DNA from: Amycolatopsis roodepoortensis
GTDB lineage: Bacteria; Actinomycetota; Actinomycetes; Mycobacteriales; Pseudonocardiaceae
Length of the DNA: 64,000 nt
Assembly: GCF_014873915.1 (NCBI RefSeq)
Contig: NZ_JADBEJ010000005.1
Span: 1,364,001 to 1,428,000 of the forward strand
Reading direction: 5' to 3'
Under the pieces are notes generated by a model. It saw only the letters and a program-made list of their open reading frames with translations. It was not told the DNA's origin and made no database searches. This document shows, in pieces, positions 25,526 through 34,972 of this stretch. Within the stretch, counting starts at the first letter, position 1. Each line of letters begins with the position of its first letter. The translations under genes and the position numbers were made by a program.

Positions 25526-26707
25526 TCATTCCCGCGCTCTCACCCGGACCAGGAGGAAGGCGGCGAGGGACAGGACGGTGGCCACACTCGCCCACACGAC
25601 GTTCTCGTGGAGCAGCGCGGCGAAGGTGGCCGCGGCACCCGCGATGGCCTGAGCGACGAACCCGCACAACGCGACGGCGTACGCGCCGTGCCCGGGCACT
25701 TCGCTCACCGCGACGGCCATACTGCTCGGGAAAAGCGCGGCCTGGCCGAAGGTGGTCCCGCAGTAGAGCGCGACGAACGTCACGAGCGCGGCCGTGAGCG
25801 GGATCGCGGGCACGAGCCACAAGACGACCGTCAGCAGGCCGGCGGCCGTCATGACCAGCGCGCCCGCGCGCATCAGCCACGGCGAGCCTTTGCGCCCGGC
25901 CATCCGGTTCACCAGCAGCGCGCCGGCGAAGTAGGCCAGGCCGATGAGGAGGCCGAGGCCGCCGTACTGGTCGACGCTCAACCCGAAGTGCTGCTGGAAG
26001 ACGAACGGCGAGACCTCCTGGAGCAGCACGATCGTCGCGAAACCGAGCCCCGCCGCGATCGTCGGCCGCAGGAACGCCGGAACGGTGAGGATCCGGAGAT
26101 AGATCCGGACCATGCCCGTCTTCTGACCGCTGCTCTTGCGGAGCGGAATCGTCAGCGTGCCCAGGACGCACAGCGCACCCGCCGCCGTCAGCACCGCGAA
26201 ACCGCCCTGCCACCCGCCGATCAGCCCGCCGGCGAACTGCCCGCCGCCGAGTGCGGTGACGAACGCGATGGACAGCACGGAAAGCCGTCTGGCGAGCGCG
26301 TCGCCGTCACCGAGGTCTCGCACGGCGATACGAGCGATGATCGCCGCGCCTCCGGCACCGATCCCTTGCAGGGAACGGAGAACGAGGAGCCACGTTGGCG
26401 AGGCGTTGACGATGAGCACCGCGCTCGACCCGGCGAACAAGCCCAGGGACACCAGCAACGCGGCCCGGCGCCCGAACCGGTCGGCCGCCCGGCCCCACAG
26501 CACCACCGGCGCCGCCGCGCCGACGACGAACAGCGACACCGAGAGCGCGGCGAAGCTGCGCGACACCCCGAAGTCGCGCTCGACCATCGGGAGGGATGGG
26601 AGGTAGATCGTCGTCGCCATCTGCGCGGTGAAGACGATCAGGCAGGCGACCGCCATGGTCGCGCGCCCGGCCCGGACGGTGGCCGGGCGTTCGGTCGTAC
26701 TCGTCAC
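25526..26707 (-). CDS. MFS drug transporter (Bcr/CflA-like)
   Basis: A 393-residue protein with about 12 hydrophobic helices. MATTIYLPSLPMVERDFGVS is the typical first loop of Bcr/CflA exporters, LWGRAADRFGRR is MFS motif A, and VLRSLQGIGAGGAAIIAR is the drug-antiporter helix 4/5 signature. GTG 26707 is preceded by GGCGGA; a longer frame to 26830 reads through a repeat and is rejected. It is the first gene of the four-gene operon ending with the cold-shock gene and likely exports a drug. Confidence 0.88.
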   Translation of the reverse strand: MTSTTERPATVRAGRATMAVACLIVFTAQMATTIYLPSLPMVERDFGVSRSFAALSVSLFVVGAAAPVVLWGRAADRFGRRAALLVSLGLFAGSSAVLIVNASPTWLLVLRSLQGIGAGGAAIIARIAVRDLGDGDALARRLSVLSIAFVTALGGGQFAGGLIGGWQGGFAVLTAAGALCVLGTLTIPLRKSSGQKTGMVRIYLRILTVPAFLRPTIAAGLGFATIVLLQEVSPFVFQQHFGLSVDQYGGLGLLIGLAYFAGALLVNRMAGRKGSPWLMRAGALVMTAAGLLTVVLWLVPAIPLTAALVTFVALYCGTTFGQAALFPSSMAVAVSEVPGHGAYAVALCGFVAQAIAGAAATFAALLHENVVWASVATVLSLAAFLLVRVRARE

Positions 26708-26792
26708 TCCGCCGGACGGTACTGACGGGTAACTCTGGGTGGCAACGCGCGCCACCAGTTGGGAAGCCGGGCTGGGGCAGGCCTCCTGGTCT

Positions 26793-26988
26793 CGCGTCTC
26801 GTGAGTGGTGAGGACGTTGGGGCGCCGCACTCACGTGATCGAAGGCGGAACTCGCGTGATCAGCGACGGAACACCCCGAGTGCCGCCTCCAATCACGCGA
26901 GTTACGCCTGTGCTCACCCCGCGCTGGGTGTCCAGTAGGTACAGAGGACACGGTTGGCTCTGACCCGAATCGCCACTCACGAGACGCG
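26793..26988. repeat. Split family-D palindrome enclosing a family-F element
   Basis: The arms CGCGTCTCGTGAGTGG (26793-26808) and its exact reverse complement (26973-26988) lie 164 bases apart. Between them, about 26829-26916, are diverged units of family F: GGCGGAACTCGCGTGATCAG followed later by AATCACGCGAGTTACGCC in inverse orientation. The arrangement looks as if one palindromic element lies inside another. No protein is supported here. This accounts for part of the 598-base gap 26708-27305. Confidence 0.75.
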
Positions 26989-27019
26989 CCCCACTACGCC
27001 ACTGTCACACTCGCTCGCC

Positions 27020-27080
27020 CAAGTACATGAAGGCCCCCTTCCTTGCGCTAGACGCAAGGAAGGGGGCCTTCATGTACTTG
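27020..27080. repeat. Long palindrome, family B (copy 2)
   Basis: Perfect 28-bp arms (27020-27047 and 27053-27080) with loop CTAGA. Outer arm CAAGTACATGAAGGCCCCCT. It shares over 20 consecutive arm bases with the copy at 22321-22377 but differs in loop and inner arm. It lies in the gap between ctaB and the MFS promoter region. Confidence 0.95.
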
Positions 27081-27085
27081 GGGAA

Positions 27086-27138
27086 GGTGTGAAGGTCGAG
27101 TTTCCTCGGCTGAGCCGAGGGAAGGGCCCCTTCACGCG
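27086..27138. repeat. Degenerate family-A palindrome (copy 5)
   Basis: The core CCTCGGCTGAGCCGAGG and the whole right arm (to CCCCTTCACGCGC) match family A. The left arm has drifted (GTGTGAAGGTCGAGTTT), so the outer pairing is broken. It sits between copy B2 and copy A2, giving three palindromes in 280 bases. It shows that these elements decay individually. Confidence 0.85.
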
Positions 27139-27242
27139 CATCCGCTGTGGCTGCTGGAGCTGGTGGTGTCGCAGAACCGCGGGTGGCGATCGTGCAGTCC
27201 GTGCGGCCATCGACCACCGGGACCGAACCCTCGCCCGCCAAC

Positions 27243-27299
27243 AGCGCGTGAAGGCCCCCTTCCCTCGGCTGAGCCGAGGGAAGGGGGCCTTCACGCGCT
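27243..27299. repeat. Long palindrome, family A (copy 2), at the ctaB 3' end
   Basis: Perfect 28-bp arms around a single central base. Sequence is the same as the suf copy through the whole arm. It ends seven bases from the ctaB stop (minus strand, 27306), so it would terminate ctaB transcription. Confidence 0.95.
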
Positions 27300-27305
27300 A
27301 CAAGA

Positions 27306-28286
27306 TCAGAAAGGCAGCCCGATGGCAGGCAACCCGATCGCCGAGTCCACCGCCAGCGCGACGAACACGATCATCAGGTACGTGTTCGACCGGTGGAACA
27401 GCGACATCGGCTTGGTCTCCTCGCCGCGCCGCACCGCCGCGTTCAGGCTGTGCGCGTAGAAGAGGAACCAGCCGCCCGCCAGGATCGCGAACGTCGTGTA
27501 GATCCAGCTCGTCACCGGGACCAGCAGCAGCGTCCACGCGACCATCACCCACGAGTAGATGACGATCTGCCGCGCCACGTGCTGCGGGGTGGCGACCACC
27601 GGCAGCATCGGCACACCGGCGCGCTCGTAGTCCTCGCGGTACTTCATGCCCAGCGCCCAGGTGTGCGGCGGAGTCCAGAAGAAGATGACGCCGAACATCA
27701 CGAACGCGGGCCACTCGACGGTGCCGGTGACGGCGGCCCAGCCGATGACGACCGGCATGCAGCCCGCCGCGCCGCCCCAGACCACGTTCTGTGACGTACG
27801 CCGCTTCAACACCAGCGTGTAGACGAAGATGTAGAAGAGGATCGTCACGATCGCGAGGATCGCCGAGAGCAGGTTCACCGTGAAATAGAGCACGACGAAC
27901 GACAGGACGCCGAGCACGAGACCGAAGATCAGCGCGCCGCGCCGGGGCACCGATTCCTTCACCAGCGGACGGCGCTTCGTGCGGTTCATCACCTTGTCGA
28001 TGTCCGCGTCGATGACGCAGTTCAAGGCGTTGGCGCTGCCGGCGGCCATCGTGCCGCCCACGAGCGTCGCGAGCACCAGCCACGGCGACGGGATTTCCCG
28101 GCCTGCCAGGAACATCGCGGGAATCGTGGTGACCAGGAGAAGCTCGATCACCCTGGGCTTCGCGAGGGCGGCGTACGCGCCGACGACCTGGCGGATCGTT
28201 CGCCGGCCACCGTGCGGTCGTTCACCGGTCGGATGTACGGCGCTGGTGCTGTCACTGCGTCCGTGCGCAGCGTTCACCAACGACAT
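27306..28286 (-). CDS. ctaB: Protoheme IX farnesyltransferase (heme O synthase)
   Basis: A 326-residue UbiA-superfamily membrane enzyme with about nine helices. The first aspartate-rich motif is ALNCVIDADIDKVMNRTKRRPL (NxxxDxxxDxxxxRTxxRP), and the second cytoplasmic loop has the YTxxLKRRTxQNVVWGG segment of CtaB. It farnesylates heme B to heme O, the substrate of CtaA. ATG 28286 has GGGAGTG upstream; a longer frame to 28541 is not credible. It is divergent from tkt, the arrangement seen in mycobacteria. Confidence 0.95.
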   Translation of the reverse strand: MSLVNAAHGRSDSTSAVHPTGERPHGGRRTIRQVVGAYAALAKPRVIELLLVTTIPAMFLAGREIPSPWLVLATLVGGTMAAGSANALNCVIDADIDKVMNRTKRRPLVKESVPRRGALIFGLVLGVLSFVVLYFTVNLLSAILAIVTILFYIFVYTLVLKRRTSQNVVWGGAAGCMPVVIGWAAVTGTVEWPAFVMFGVIFFWTPPHTWALGMKYREDYERAGVPMLPVVATPQHVARQIVIYSWVMVAWTLLLVPVTSWIYTTFAILAGGWFLFYAHSLNAAVRRGEETKPMSLFHRSNTYLMIVFVALAVDSAIGLPAIGLPF

Positions 28287-28564
28287 TTCACTCCCTGCGT
28301 CAGTTTTCGGGGCGGGGTCCACCAGGCTTCCGGGTGATGTGGCGGCCCCGGATCCCTGCGTACTGAACCCTTCCCCGATGTTAGACGTGCTGTTTCCAGA
28401 GGGTGATCGCGGGTCCTCGACCGGCCGAACCATTAGGCTGGCCGCGGTAGCTCGCGGCGTGCCTCTGCGAACGGCCCGGACCAGGAATATCGTCCCTTCC
28501 GGATCGATTGAGATTAGTAGCGGTACACGTGGGTTACCCACGAGGGAAGAGAAGCCACAACCTG
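28287..28564. promoter_or_regulatory. Divergent ctaB-tkt intergenic region with a 15-base palindrome
   Basis: This 278-base region separates divergent genes and must hold both promoters. The clearest feature is CGTGGGTTACCCACG (28528-28542), a perfect palindrome with 7-bp arms, 22 bases before the tkt start. It could be an operator or leader hairpin. I cannot assign promoter boxes with confidence. Confidence 0.5.
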
Positions 28565-30688
28565 ATGACGGGGAGTTCGAGTTCAGTGTCCGAAACCGCC
28601 TCTACCAGCGAGAAGAACCCACTCCTCCGGCGCAACGTGCCCGCCGACTGGACCGAGAACGACACGCGGGCCGTCGACACCGTGCGGGTGCTCGCCGCGG
28701 ACGCGGTCGAGAACTGCGGCAGCGGTCACCCCGGCACCGCGATGAGCCTGGCGCCGCTCGCGTACACGCTCTTCCAGCGGACGCTGCGTCATGACCCGGC
28801 CGACCCCGAGTGGCCCGCCCGTGACCGGTTCATCCTCTCCGCCGGTCACTCGAGCCTCACCCTCTACATCCAGCTGTACCTCGCCGGGTTCGGCCTGGAG
28901 CTGGAAGACCTGAAGCAGCTGCGCAAGTGGGACTCGAAGACCCCGGGTCACCCGGAGTACCGGCACACCAAGGGCGTCGAGACCACCACCGGTCCGCTGG
29001 GCCAGGGCCTGGCCAACGCGGTCGGCATGGCGATGGCGGCCCGCCGCGAGCGCGGCCTGCTGGACCCGGACGCCCCGCAGGGCGAGAGCATCTTCGACCA
29101 CTACGTCTACGTGATCGCCTCCGACGGTGACATCGAAGAGGGCGTCACCGCCGAGGCCTCCTCGATCGCCGGCCGCCAGGAGCTGGGCAACCTGATCGTC
29201 TTCTGGGACGACAACGAGATCTCGATCGAGGACGACACCAAGATCGCGCTGTCCGAGGACGTCGTGAAGCGCTACGAGGCCTACGGGTGGCACACCCAGG
29301 TCGTCGAGGGTGGCGAGGACGTCGTCGCGATCGAAGAGGCCATCAAGGCCGCGAAGGCGGAGACCGAGCGCCCGTCGTTCATCGCGCTGAAGACCGTCAT
29401 CGGGTACCCGGCGCCGAAGAAGATGGGCACCGGCAAGGCCCACGGCGCCGCGCTCGGCGCCGAAGAGGTCGCCGCGGTCAAGGAGATCCTCGGCTTCGAC
29501 CCGGAGCGGAGCTTCCAGGTCGACGACGAGGTCATCGCGCACACCCGCCAGGCCGTCGACCGCGGCAAGACCGCCCGCGCCGAATGGCAGGAGAAGTTCG
29601 AGGCGTGGGGCGCCGCCAACCCGGAGCGCAAGAAGATCGCCGACCGGATGGCCACCCGCTCGCTGCCGGAGGGCTTCGCGGACAACCTGCCGACGTGGGA
29701 GCCGGACGCCAAGGGCATCGCGACCCGCAAGGCCTCCGGTGAGGTGCTCAACGCCCTCGCCGACCCGCTTCCCGAGCTGTGGGGCGGTTCCGCGGACCTC
29801 GCGGAGAGCAACAACACCACCATGAAGGGGGCCGACTCGTTCGGCCCGGAGAAGGCTTCCACCGACATGTGGAAGACCAGCCCGTACGGCCGGACGCTGC
29901 ACTTCGGCATCCGCGAGCACGCGATGGGCTCGATCCTCAACGGCATCGCGCTGCACGGCGGCACCCGTCCCTACGGCGCGACGTTCCTGATCTTCTCCGA
30001 CTACATGCGCCCGCCCGTGCGGCTGGCCGCGCTGATGAAGGCGCCGGTCACCTACGTGTGGACGCACGACTCGATCGGCCTGGGCGAGGACGGCCCCACC
30101 CACCAGCCGATCGAGCAGCTCTCCTCGCTGCGCGCGATCCCCGGCCTCAACGTCGTCCGCCCGGCGGACGCCAACGAGACCGCGTACGCGTGGAAGGCCG
30201 TCCTGGAGGACGTCCACCACCCGTCGGGCCTCGCGCTCACCCGGCAGAACGTGCCGGTGCTGGAGGGCACCAGCGCCGAAGGCGTCAAGCGGGGCGGTTA
30301 CGTCCTCGCCGAGGCGTCCAACGGCAGCCCCGAGGTCGTGCTGATCGCGACCGGCTCCGAGGTCCAGCTGGCCGTCGAGGCCCGCAAGACCCTCGAAGCC
30401 GACGGCATCCCGGCGAGCGTCGTCTCGATGCCGTGTGTCGAGTGGTTCGACGCGCAGGACCAGTCCTACAAGGACTCGGTCATCCCGCCGTCGGTCAAGG
30501 CACGCGTTTCCGTGGAAGCCGGTATCGCCCAGTCGTGGCACCGCTTCACCGGTGACGCCGGGGTGAACGTTTCGATCGAGCACTTCGGTGCGTCGGCCGA
30601 CGCCGCCACACTGTTCCGTGAGTTCGGTTTCACCGCGGAGGCAGTCGTCGAGGCCGCCCGTCGCTCGATCGCCAACACCAAGAACTGA
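28565..30688 (+). CDS. tkt: Transketolase
   Basis: A thiamine-diphosphate enzyme of about 707 residues. It moves two-carbon units between sugar phosphates in the non-oxidative pentose phosphate pathway. Landmarks are NCGSGHPGTAMSLAPLAYTL, TTTGPLGQGLANAVGMA, the ThDP-Mg motif DGDIEEGVTAEAS..DDNEISIED, and the C-terminal HDSIGLGEDGPTHQPIE. ATG 28565 is used; GTG 28586 (SETASTSEK) with GGGGAG upstream is an equal alternative. First gene of a pentose-phosphate operon running to pgl. Confidence 0.95.
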   Translation: MTGSSSSVSETASTSEKNPLLRRNVPADWTENDTRAVDTVRVLAADAVENCGSGHPGTAMSLAPLAYTLFQRTLRHDPADPEWPARDRFILSAGHSSLTLYIQLYLAGFGLELEDLKQLRKWDSKTPGHPEYRHTKGVETTTGPLGQGLANAVGMAMAARRERGLLDPDAPQGESIFDHYVYVIASDGDIEEGVTAEASSIAGRQELGNLIVFWDDNEISIEDDTKIALSEDVVKRYEAYGWHTQVVEGGEDVVAIEEAIKAAKAETERPSFIALKTVIGYPAPKKMGTGKAHGAALGAEEVAAVKEILGFDPERSFQVDDEVIAHTRQAVDRGKTARAEWQEKFEAWGAANPERKKIADRMATRSLPEGFADNLPTWEPDAKGIATRKASGEVLNALADPLPELWGGSADLAESNNTTMKGADSFGPEKASTDMWKTSPYGRTLHFGIREHAMGSILNGIALHGGTRPYGATFLIFSDYMRPPVRLAALMKAPVTYVWTHDSIGLGEDGPTHQPIEQLSSLRAIPGLNVVRPADANETAYAWKAVLEDVHHPSGLALTRQNVPVLEGTSAEGVKRGGYVLAEASNGSPEVVLIATGSEVQLAVEARKTLEADGIPASVVSMPCVEWFDAQDQSYKDSVIPPSVKARVSVEAGIAQSWHRFTGDAGVNVSIEHFGASADAATLFREFGFTAEAVVEAARRSIANTKN

Positions 30689-30705
30689 AGGGGATGACAC
30701 AGCAG

Positions 30706-31818
30706 ATGAGCAACGACAAGCTCGCGCAGCTGTCCGAGGCCGGTGTCTCGATCTGGCTCGACGACCTGTCCCGTGAGCGCCTGAACACCGGCAACCTCGC
30801 CGACCTGATCCGCGACAAGCACGTCGTGGGCGTCACGACCAACCCGACGATCTTCGCCAACGCGATGTCGAAGGGCGAGGCGTACGACGAGCAGACCAAG
30901 GAGCTCGCCGCCCGCGGCGCCGACGTCGAGGCCACCATCCGCGAGCTGACCACCACCGACGTGCGCAACGCCGCGGACCTGTTCCGCGACGTCTACACCG
31001 CCACGAACGGGGTCGACGGCCGGGTGTCCATCGAGGTGGACCCGCGGCTGGCCAAGGACTCCGACAAGACGGTGGCCGAGGCGCAGGACCTGTGGAAGAC
31101 CGTGGACCGGCCGAACGTGCTGATCAAGATCCCGGCCACCGAAGAGGGTCTCCCGGCGATCACCAAGACCCTGGCCGAGGGCATCAGCGTCAACGTCACG
31201 CTGATCTTCTCGGTCGAGCGGTACCGGGCGGTCATCGAGGCCTACTTCGCCGGGCTGGAGCAGGCGAAGGCCAACGGCCACGACCTCAAGGGCATCCACT
31301 CGGTCGCGTCGTTCTTCGTGTCCCGTGTGGACACCGAGATCGACAAGCGGCTCGACGCGATCGGCACCGACGCGGCCACCGCGCTGCGCGGTGAGGCCGC
31401 CATCGCCAACGCGCGGCTCGCGTACGCGGCGTTCGAGGAGCTGTTCGCTTCGGACCGCTGGAAGGCGCTCGCCGAGGCCGGCGCGAACCCGCAGCGTCCG
31501 CTGTGGGCCTCCACCGGCGTGAAGGACCCGCAGTACTCCGACACCCGCTACGTGGACCAGCTCGTCGTCAAGGACACGGTCAACACGATGCCGGAGAAGA
31601 CCCTCGAAGCCGCGGGCGACCACGCCGAGATCACCGGTGACACGGTGACCGGCAAGGGCCCCGACGCGCAGGTCGTCTTCGACAAGCTGCGTGTGGTCGG
31701 CATCGACATCGACGACGTCTTCCTCACGCTGGAGAACGAGGGCGTCGAGAAGTTCGAGAAGTCGTGGACCGAGCTTCTCGAGACCGTCACCGGGCAGCTG
31801 GAAAAGGCAAAGGACTGA
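30706..31818 (+). CDS. tal: Transaldolase
   Basis: A cytoplasmic class I aldolase-type enzyme of about 370 residues that transfers dihydroxyacetone units between sugar phosphates. GVSIWLDDLSRERL opens the protein; GVTTNPTIFANAM and NVLIKIPATEEGLPAI, which carries the Schiff-base lysine, are typical of the long actinobacterial form. ATG 30694 is also in frame but sits directly on GAAGGGG, leaving no spacing. ATG 30706 gives about 12 bases. It lies 17 bases after tkt. Confidence 0.95.
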   Translation: MSNDKLAQLSEAGVSIWLDDLSRERLNTGNLADLIRDKHVVGVTTNPTIFANAMSKGEAYDEQTKELAARGADVEATIRELTTTDVRNAADLFRDVYTATNGVDGRVSIEVDPRLAKDSDKTVAEAQDLWKTVDRPNVLIKIPATEEGLPAITKTLAEGISVNVTLIFSVERYRAVIEAYFAGLEQAKANGHDLKGIHSVASFFVSRVDTEIDKRLDAIGTDAATALRGEAAIANARLAYAAFEELFASDRWKALAEAGANPQRPLWASTGVKDPQYSDTRYVDQLVVKDTVNTMPEKTLEAAGDHAEITGDTVTGKGPDAQVVFDKLRVVGIDIDDVFLTLENEGVEKFEKSWTELLETVTGQLEKAKD

Positions 31819-31826
31819 TCTGGACC

Positions 31827-33446
31827 ATGGCAGGGGAAACGACCGGCGTCGAAATCGTCGACGCCGCCCTGGCCGGCGAAGCCGCTCCGTTCGCGGAGCG
31901 GCTCGTCGCCGACCAGGTCGCATCGAAACTGGCGTCCCAGGACGCCACACTGTGGGGTCCCGAAGCCGAGTCCGAAGCGTCGATCCGTCTCTCGTGGACG
32001 ACGCTGCACAAGTCCTCGCGGCCGTTGATCGGCGAGATCGAGGCTCTGCGCACCGACCTGCGTTCCGAGGGCGTCGACCGCGTCGTCCTCGCGGGCATGG
32101 GCGGTTCGTCGCTGGCCCCCGAGGTCATCACCGCGACCGACGGCGTCGCGTTGACGGTCCTCGACACCACCGACCCCGGCCAGGTCGCCGACGCGCTCGC
32201 CGGTGACCTGGAGCGCACGGTCATCGTCGTGTCGTCGAAGTCCGGGGGCACCGTGGAGACCGACAGCCACCGGCGGATCTTCGCGAAGGCCTTCGCCGAC
32301 GCGGGGATCGACGCGGCCCGGCGGATCGTGGTCGTCACCGACCCCGGCTCTCCGTTCGCGGAACTGTCCGAAAAGGAGGGTTACCGCAAGGTCTTCCTCG
32401 CCGACCCGAACGTCGGCGGCCGTTACTCGGCGCTGACCGCGTTCGGGCTCGTCCCGGCCGGGCTCGCCGGCGCGGACGTCGCCCGCCTGCTCGACCAGGC
32501 CGCTTCGGTGGCCGACGAGCTGGCCACCGACTCCGTGGACAACCCGGCGATCAAGCTCGCGGCGGCGTGGGTCGCGGCGCACGAAAAGGGCGCCGAGAAG
32601 GTCGTCATCGGCGACACCGGCTCCGGGATCAAGGGCTTCGCCGACTGGGCGGAGCAGCTGATCGCCGAATCCACCGGCAAGCAGGGCACCGGTCTCCTGC
32701 CGGTCGCCGTCGAAGGCCCGGACTCCCCCGGTTTCGCCGACGCCAAGGGGGACGCCACTCCGGTGGCCGTCGGCGCGGCGGAAGGCGCGGCGAAGATCTC
32801 CGTGACCGGTTCGCTCGGCGCGCAGTTCCTGCTGTGGGAGTTCGCCACCGCGCTCGCCGGACGGCTGCTCGGGATCAACCCGTTCGACCAGCCCGACGTC
32901 GAGGCCGCCAAGAAGGCCGCGCGGTCGCTGCTCGACAACCCGGACAAGCTCAAGGGCGGCGAGAAGCCGTCCACTGTGGACGGCGCGGTCGAGGTGTTCG
33001 GCTCGGAAGGCGTTGCCACGGACGGGAAGCTCGCGGACATTCTGCGGGCTTTCTTCGACTCCGCCCCGGAAACCGGCTACATCGCGGTGCAGGCGTACCT
33101 CGACCGGCTCGACGACGCGTCGACCGCGGTCCTGCGCGGCGAGATCGCCAAGCGCACCGGCCGCCAGACCACCTTCGGGTGGGGGCCGCGGTTCCTGCAC
33201 TCGACCGGGCAGTACCACAAGGGCGGGCACCAGAACGGTGTCTTCCTGCAGATCACCGGCGCCGTCGAGGACGATCTCGACGTTCCGGACCGGCCGTACA
33301 CGCTCGGCGTCCTGCAGCACGCGCAGGCGCTGGGTGACGGCCAGGTGCTCGCCGAGCACGGCCGTCCGGTGCTGCGCCTGCACCTCACCGACCGGGCCGC
33401 CGGCCTGGCCGAACTGGTCCGCGCGGTACAGGAGGCCGGCGAGTGA
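31827..33446 (+). CDS. pgi: Glucose-6-phosphate isomerase (actinobacterial divergent form)
   Basis: A 539-residue double-SIS protein. VLAGMGGSSLAPEV and VSSKSGGTVETDSH bind the phosphate, and FGWGPRFLHSTGQYHKGG near the end is the form found in tal-linked isomerases. It interconverts glucose-6-phosphate and fructose-6-phosphate, which lets the oxidative branch recycle carbon. It lies eight bases after tal and overlaps zwf (GTGA). In mycobacteria pgi is elsewhere, so its presence here is a difference in this conserved cluster. Confidence 0.9.
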   Translation: MAGETTGVEIVDAALAGEAAPFAERLVADQVASKLASQDATLWGPEAESEASIRLSWTTLHKSSRPLIGEIEALRTDLRSEGVDRVVLAGMGGSSLAPEVITATDGVALTVLDTTDPGQVADALAGDLERTVIVVSSKSGGTVETDSHRRIFAKAFADAGIDAARRIVVVTDPGSPFAELSEKEGYRKVFLADPNVGGRYSALTAFGLVPAGLAGADVARLLDQAASVADELATDSVDNPAIKLAAAWVAAHEKGAEKVVIGDTGSGIKGFADWAEQLIAESTGKQGTGLLPVAVEGPDSPGFADAKGDATPVAVGAAEGAAKISVTGSLGAQFLLWEFATALAGRLLGINPFDQPDVEAAKKAARSLLDNPDKLKGGEKPSTVDGAVEVFGSEGVATDGKLADILRAFFDSAPETGYIAVQAYLDRLDDASTAVLRGEIAKRTGRQTTFGWGPRFLHSTGQYHKGGHQNGVFLQITGAVEDDLDVPDRPYTLGVLQHAQALGDGQVLAEHGRPVLRLHLTDRAAGLAELVRAVQEAGE

Positions 33447-34972
33447 CACGAGCCTGGAACAACCCGCTGCGCGACCCGCGCGACAAGCGGCTGCCGCGGA
33501 TCGCCGGGCCGTCCAGCCTGGTGATCTTCGGCGTCACCGGTGACCTCGCCCGCAAGAAGCTGATGCCGGCGATCTACGACCTCGCCCACCGCGGCCTGCT
33601 GCCCGCCGGGTTCTCGCTCGTCGGGTTCGCCCGGCGGGACTGGGAGCACCAGGACTTCGGCGAGCTCGTGCACGACTCGGTCAAGGAGCACGCGCGGACG
33701 CCGTTCAAGGAGTCGGTGTGGAACCGGCTCGCCGAAGGCATCCGATTCGTCCAGGGCACCTTCGACGACGACGACGCCTTCGACCGGCTCGCTCAGACGG
33801 TTAAGGACCTCGACGCCGAGCGCGGCACCGGGGGCAACACCGCGTTCTACCTGTCGATCCCGCCGAGCGCGTTCCCGGTGGTGACCAAGCAGCTCGCCCG
33901 CTCCGGCCTCGCCGAGGCGAGTGAGGACACCTGGCGCCGCGTCGTCATCGAGAAGCCGTTCGGCCGCGACCTCAAGAGCGCCAAGGAGCTCAACGAGATC
34001 GTGAACGACGTCTTCCCCGAGGAGTCGGTGTTCCGCATCGACCACTACCTCGGCAAGGAGACGGTGCAGAACCTGCTGGCGCTGCGCTTCGCGAACCAGC
34101 TGTTCGAGCCGATCTGGAACGCCAACTACGTCGACCACGTGCAGATCACCATGGCCGAGGACATCGGTCTCGGCGGCCGCGCGGGGTACTACGACGGCAT
34201 CGGCGCCGCACGCGACGTCATCCAGAACCACCTGCTGCAGCTCCTCGCGCTCACCGCGATGGAGGAGCCGGTCTCGTTCGCCCCGCGCGCGCTCCGCGCG
34301 GAGAAGGTCAAGGTGCTTTCGGCGACCAAGCCGCTGGCGCCGTTCGACGAGACCACCGCGCGCGGGCAATACGCGGGTGGCTGGCAGGGCGGCATGAAGG
34401 TGCCGGGCCTGCTGCAGGAAGGCGGTTTCGCGAAGGACTCGACCACCGAGACCTACGCCGCGGTGACGCTGGAGGTGCAGAACCGCCGTTGGGCGGGCGT
34501 GCCGTTCTACCTGCGCACCGGCAAGCGGCTGGGCCGCCGGGTCACCGAGATCGCCGTGGTGTTCAAGCGGGCGCCGCATCTGCCGTTCGACTCGACCTCG
34601 ACCGAGGAACTGGGCCAGAACGCGCTGGTGATCCGGGTGCAGCCCGACGAGGGCATCACGCTGCGGTTCGGGTCGAAGGTGCCGGGGACCACGATGGAGG
34701 TCCGCGACGTCACCATGGACTTCGGCTACGGGCACGCGTTCACCGAGTCGTCCCCGGAGGCCTACGAACGGCTCATCCTGGACGTGCTGCTCGGTGAGCC
34801 GTCGCTGTTCCCGGTGAACGAAGAGGTCGAACTGTCCTGGGAGATCCTGGACCCGATCCTCGACCACTGGGCCAAGAAGGGCGCGCCCGAGGCGTACCCG
34901 CCCGGTTCGTGGGGACCGCCGTCCGCGGACGAAATGCTGGAGCGTACCGGCCGGAACTGGAGGCGTCCGTGA
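33443..34972 (+). CDS. zwf: Glucose-6-phosphate 1-dehydrogenase
   Basis: A 509-residue NADP-dependent enzyme that starts the oxidative pentose phosphate pathway. The cofactor motif is GVTGDLARKKL near residue 30, the catalytic substrate-binding segment is RIDHYLGKETVQN, and EKPFGRDL is also conserved. GTG 33443 overlaps the pgi stop. Its stop overlaps the GTG start of opcA, whose product it needs for activity or assembly in actinobacteria and cyanobacteria. Confidence 0.97.
   Translation: MTRAWNNPLRDPRDKRLPRIAGPSSLVIFGVTGDLARKKLMPAIYDLAHRGLLPAGFSLVGFARRDWEHQDFGELVHDSVKEHARTPFKESVWNRLAEGIRFVQGTFDDDDAFDRLAQTVKDLDAERGTGGNTAFYLSIPPSAFPVVTKQLARSGLAEASEDTWRRVVIEKPFGRDLKSAKELNEIVNDVFPEESVFRIDHYLGKETVQNLLALRFANQLFEPIWNANYVDHVQITMAEDIGLGGRAGYYDGIGAARDVIQNHLLQLLALTAMEEPVSFAPRALRAEKVKVLSATKPLAPFDETTARGQYAGGWQGGMKVPGLLQEGGFAKDSTTETYAAVTLEVQNRRWAGVPFYLRTGKRLGRRVTEIAVVFKRAPHLPFDSTSTEELGQNALVIRVQPDEGITLRFGSKVPGTTMEVRDVTMDFGYGHAFTESSPEAYERLILDVLLGEPSLFPVNEEVELSWEILDPILDHWAKKGAPEAYPPGSWGPPSADEMLERTGRNWRRP

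Noticed and set aside
26708..27305. Insertion sequence or transposon remnant in the repeat-rich gap
   Set aside because: No transposase fragment or terminal target duplication could be seen; the content is explained by palindromic elements.
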